The translations under genes and the position numbers were made by a program. The notes beneath the pieces are model-generated. The model saw only the letters and a program-made list of their open reading frames with translations. It was not told where the DNA came from and did not search any database. A stretch of 64,000 bases of DNA from Diphasiastrum complanatum (Eukaryota > Streptophyta > Lycopodiopsida > Lycopodiales > Lycopodiaceae). Shown piece by piece: positions 61,369-64,000 of this stretch; the first letter of the stretch is position 1, and every line of letters starts with the position of its first letter. Where the stretch lies: contig CM055095.1 of assembly GCA_029204225.1 (NCBI GenBank), positions 24,778,003 to 24,842,002 on the forward strand, given 5' to 3'.

Positions 61369-62990
61369 CTCCTCAAATCTAGCCTTGGAAACAATAATGT
61401 ATCTATATACAATTCTAAGACCTGATCTTAACATAAAAAATGAATCATATTCAGGGTAGAAGATGACTAATGAGCCCCTAAAGATGATGACACGATCTAT
61501 CACCATATCCAAGATAGAGCTTCTTTGATCTTGGGGGCTACATACTTGCTTATGGATATAAGTGTCCTTCAAGGATGTTTCACTTATTCTCATAAAAATC
61601 TTACAATTTTCCTCTCCAAAAGAAAGAACACATTTTTCAAAACAATGAGTGATTAACTCATTCTTGCTCTTCCAAAATCCGAGATGACTCATTTGATCAA
61701 GCAACCAATTTACTCTTAATTGGTTTATAACAGTCTTTAGATCACTAAGACATAAAAACTTGTTCTCAAATGAGTCATTACACATCTTATCTTCAACTTA
61801 CTTCTTGATGAAGCCCTCAAGTTGCCTCATGTAGTTCTTATAGCATACCTCGGTTTGCCTCATGTAGATCTCATAGCAAAATAGTTCATCAAGCATTGAA
61901 GTAAGAAAAGTGTTGAAAGTGAATGGTTGAGAATCTTCCCCTTGATTACCTTTGCCAAGATAAGTGGGCCTTGAAGGCTCGGCCCTTGCCTTTGTGGTTC
62001 TTCTTGGAGCACTTGATCTTTGAGGTGGATCCTCAAGATCTCCATCACTTTGTTGCTCCTCCTCAATCCTTGCAAGATCATTGACACCAAGGTTGTTGAT
62101 CTCACTTTCATTCACAAAAGATACTGGATGGATCCAAGCATCTCTTGTATGAACATTTAATAATGTTTCATGCATCTTATCATCACTACTTGGTACATGA
62201 GAAAAAGAATGTACATTTGAATGAATGATTTCCTCTTTTGCCATAGCATTTTAGCATCCCAACTTAAAAAAACTACCTTGTTTAACACCATTTGCTATGC
62301 AATTATCATTCTTCATGATGGAACAAACTCCATGCTTGAAGTGAACATCTAAACCGTCATCCATTAGTTGTCCAACACTAAGCAAGCTCTTGGTAATTGA
62401 TGGTACAAAAAGAACATTGTCTAGATCCATCCTTTTGCTAGATCCTAGACTTAATGAGATGGTGCCAATACCATCTATCTTACACTCTTGATCATTTGCT
62501 AAAGAAACAAATTTATTTTCACCATTGAAAGAGTGTAAGGTTGAGAATGTGTCCTTTTGGAAAGTCATGTGGGAGCTAGCCCAAGTATCAATCCACCAAG
62601 TGTCCTTTGAGTTGCTTTTTCTTGTTGGAGTGGATGTAGATGCCATCAAAGATGAGATCTCCTCATATTCATCCTTTTCATATGCAAGGTTCCCTTGTTT
62701 GTCCTCCTCCACTTGTGCTCTTAGCCTCTTGTAGCATTCAGATGCATAATGCCCGTTCTTTCTACAAAAGAAGCATTTCTGCTTTGACTTGTCCTTTGAG
62801 CTTCATGCATCATCCTCTTCTTTGGCCTCCTTTGGGTGCTTCTTCGTTTCATTGGTCTTCTTTTTGCCCTTGAATGAGAAATTGGCTTTCTCATCACCAT
62901 CCTACAAAGACAAGGAACTCATCCTAGATTTTGCATGGATCATCCTACACTCTTTAGCCACTAATACACTGTGAAGTTTTTCTATAGTTG
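61369..62990 (-). pseudogene. Copia C8: gag-protease with most of pol replaced
   Basis: The minus strand shows a knuckle CFFCRKNGHYASEC (62770), protease WWIDTWASSHMTFQKDTF (62590; the catalytic DSGA is DTWA), then NVLFVPSITKSLLSVGQLM. After 62250 only a scrap of integrase (HSNVHSFSHV) and the post-integrase linker (RAEPSRPTYLGKGNQ) remain, then a tiny reverse-transcriptase scrap (EIYMRQ, LEGFIKK). The 430 bp next to the LTR (61369-61800) encode a 151-codon frame of unknown origin (FLCLSDLKTVINQLRVNWLL) where RNase H should be. The family is nearest to C7. Confidence 0.75.
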
Positions 62991-63077
62991 GCAAAATGTC
63001 TTGGATGGCAAAACTTTGAACCAAAAAATTACATAATTATGCATGAAGAGAGTATGTATGGCTCCTTTATGCATACA

Positions 63078-63250
<173 letters not shown>

Positions 63251-63253
63251 AAT

Positions 63254-64000
63254 GAAACATGCATCTGAACCAAAAATCCTAAATGTAGTGTTGGGATTCT
63301 AGGCCCATCGAGCTAGGAATCGGTTGGATTTAGTCAAAAACGCTCAAAAATTTGGACGGGAGATGTCCACAAGGTTGTGGGCTCGACATGAATCCACAGG
63401 ACCATTTATAGCTCAATTTTGATGTCGTTTGTTAAGAAACGCCCTTTCAGTCGGAGGGAATGCCACTAAATGGACTACTTTCTAGCATCCCTGAGAACCG
63501 GTCCAGTGTCGCCAAATGAAATCCATTTTTCAGACCGTCTGCCCCATGCTGCATGCCGAGATGAATCTATAGGACTAAACCAGGCTCCAAACGGTTTAGT
63601 ACTCATAGCGAAATGTGCGTCCGAACCAAAAACCCTAAACGCAATTCTAGGATTCTAGGCCCATCGAGCTAGAAATTGGTCGGATTCAGTAAAAAATGGT
63701 CAAAACTTTGGACGAGAGGTGTCCACAGGTTTGTGGATTCGACACGAATCCATAAAACTATATGAAGCTCAATTTCGACGCCGTTTGTCTAAAAACGCCC
63801 TTTCTGTTGGGGAGAATGATTAAATGGACTACTTTCCAACATCCTCGAGAACCGGTCCAGTGTTGCCGAATGCAGTCTATTGTTCAGACTGTCTGTTCCT
63901 AATTGTGCTGCATGCCGATATGAACCTACAACACTAAACTGGGATCCAAATAGTTTAGTAGTCATAGCGAAACGTGCGTCCGAATCCTAGACCCTAAATG
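63254..64000 (+). repeat. Satellite DNA, monomer about 356-359 bp, at least two full units
   Basis: The anchor GAAACATGCATCTGAACC at 63254 recurs as GAAATGTGCGTCCGAACC at 63610 and GAAACGTGCGTCCGAATCC at 63969. Other shared blocks are TCTAGGCCCATCGAGCTAG, GAGAACCGGTCCAGTGT and GGACTACTTTC. Identity is about 80-85%, GC content is higher than in the flanks, and CG sites are frequent. The array continues beyond the window. No coding capacity. Confidence 0.9.

Overview
The window is a repeat-dominated stretch of a land-plant nuclear genome. It is AT-rich and has spliceosomal introns with GT-AG borders. It holds Ty1/copia-type polyproteins whose primer-binding sites match plant initiator Met-tRNA, and very long GA/CT microsatellites. 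I cannot fix the species; nothing points to a prokaryote or organelle. I found no rRNA, tRNA or CRISPR locus. LAYOUT. 1-2.4 kb: unrecognised gene remnants and a small Copia fragment. 3.3-11.06 kb: a pile of truncated minus-strand Copia elements (C2-C5). 11.06-23.09 kb plus 27.0-27.74 kb: two tandem copies of an unusual DNA-transposon-like element. It encodes a transposase-like protein (Tnp, plus strand), an unknown gene B (minus), a CENH3-like histone H3 fold joined to a Ulp1/C48 SUMO-protease domain (plus) and an unknown gene D (minus). 23.1-27.0 kb: Copia C6 nested in copy 2. 27.7-31 kb: a retrotransposon LTR with internal sites on both sides, a fragment of an unknown gene, a Gypsy-like LTR and large GA tracts. 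33.7-39 kb: Copia C7 with both LTRs and a target-site duplication. 40.2-42.1 kb: an inverted repeat carrying a gene fragment, and a MITE. 42.55-51.08 kb: a non-autonomous plus-strand LTR element containing a young, apparently intact Copia (43179-49039). 51.1-51.8 kb: Gypsy-like 3' end. 53.7-55.45 kb: the best candidate host gene, a small single-pass membrane protein. 57.4-59.8 kb: third copy of the Tnp gene, minus strand. 60.27-60.67 kb: DEAD-box helicase pseudogene. 60.7-63.0 kb: decayed Copia C8. 63.25-64 kb: satellite DNA with a period of about 358 bp. HOW IT WORKS TOGETHER. Most genes here are selfish. The most striking is the H3-Ulp1 element. Its histone-fold domain has centromeric-histone (CENH3) hallmarks, an H3-tail-like lysine motif lies after the fold instead of before it, and a SUMO protease domain follows. 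Gene B and H3-Ulp1 diverge from a shared control region full of a palindromic motif (ATATCGCACTTGTGCGC) and CACGTG boxes, conserved in both copies. All copies here are inactivated; several stops look like C-to-T decay at CG or CHG sites, as expected for methylated plant transposons. What can be called autonomous is the Copia at 43179-49039, with identical LTRs, a perfect 5-bp duplication and one uninterrupted 1316-residue polyprotein.
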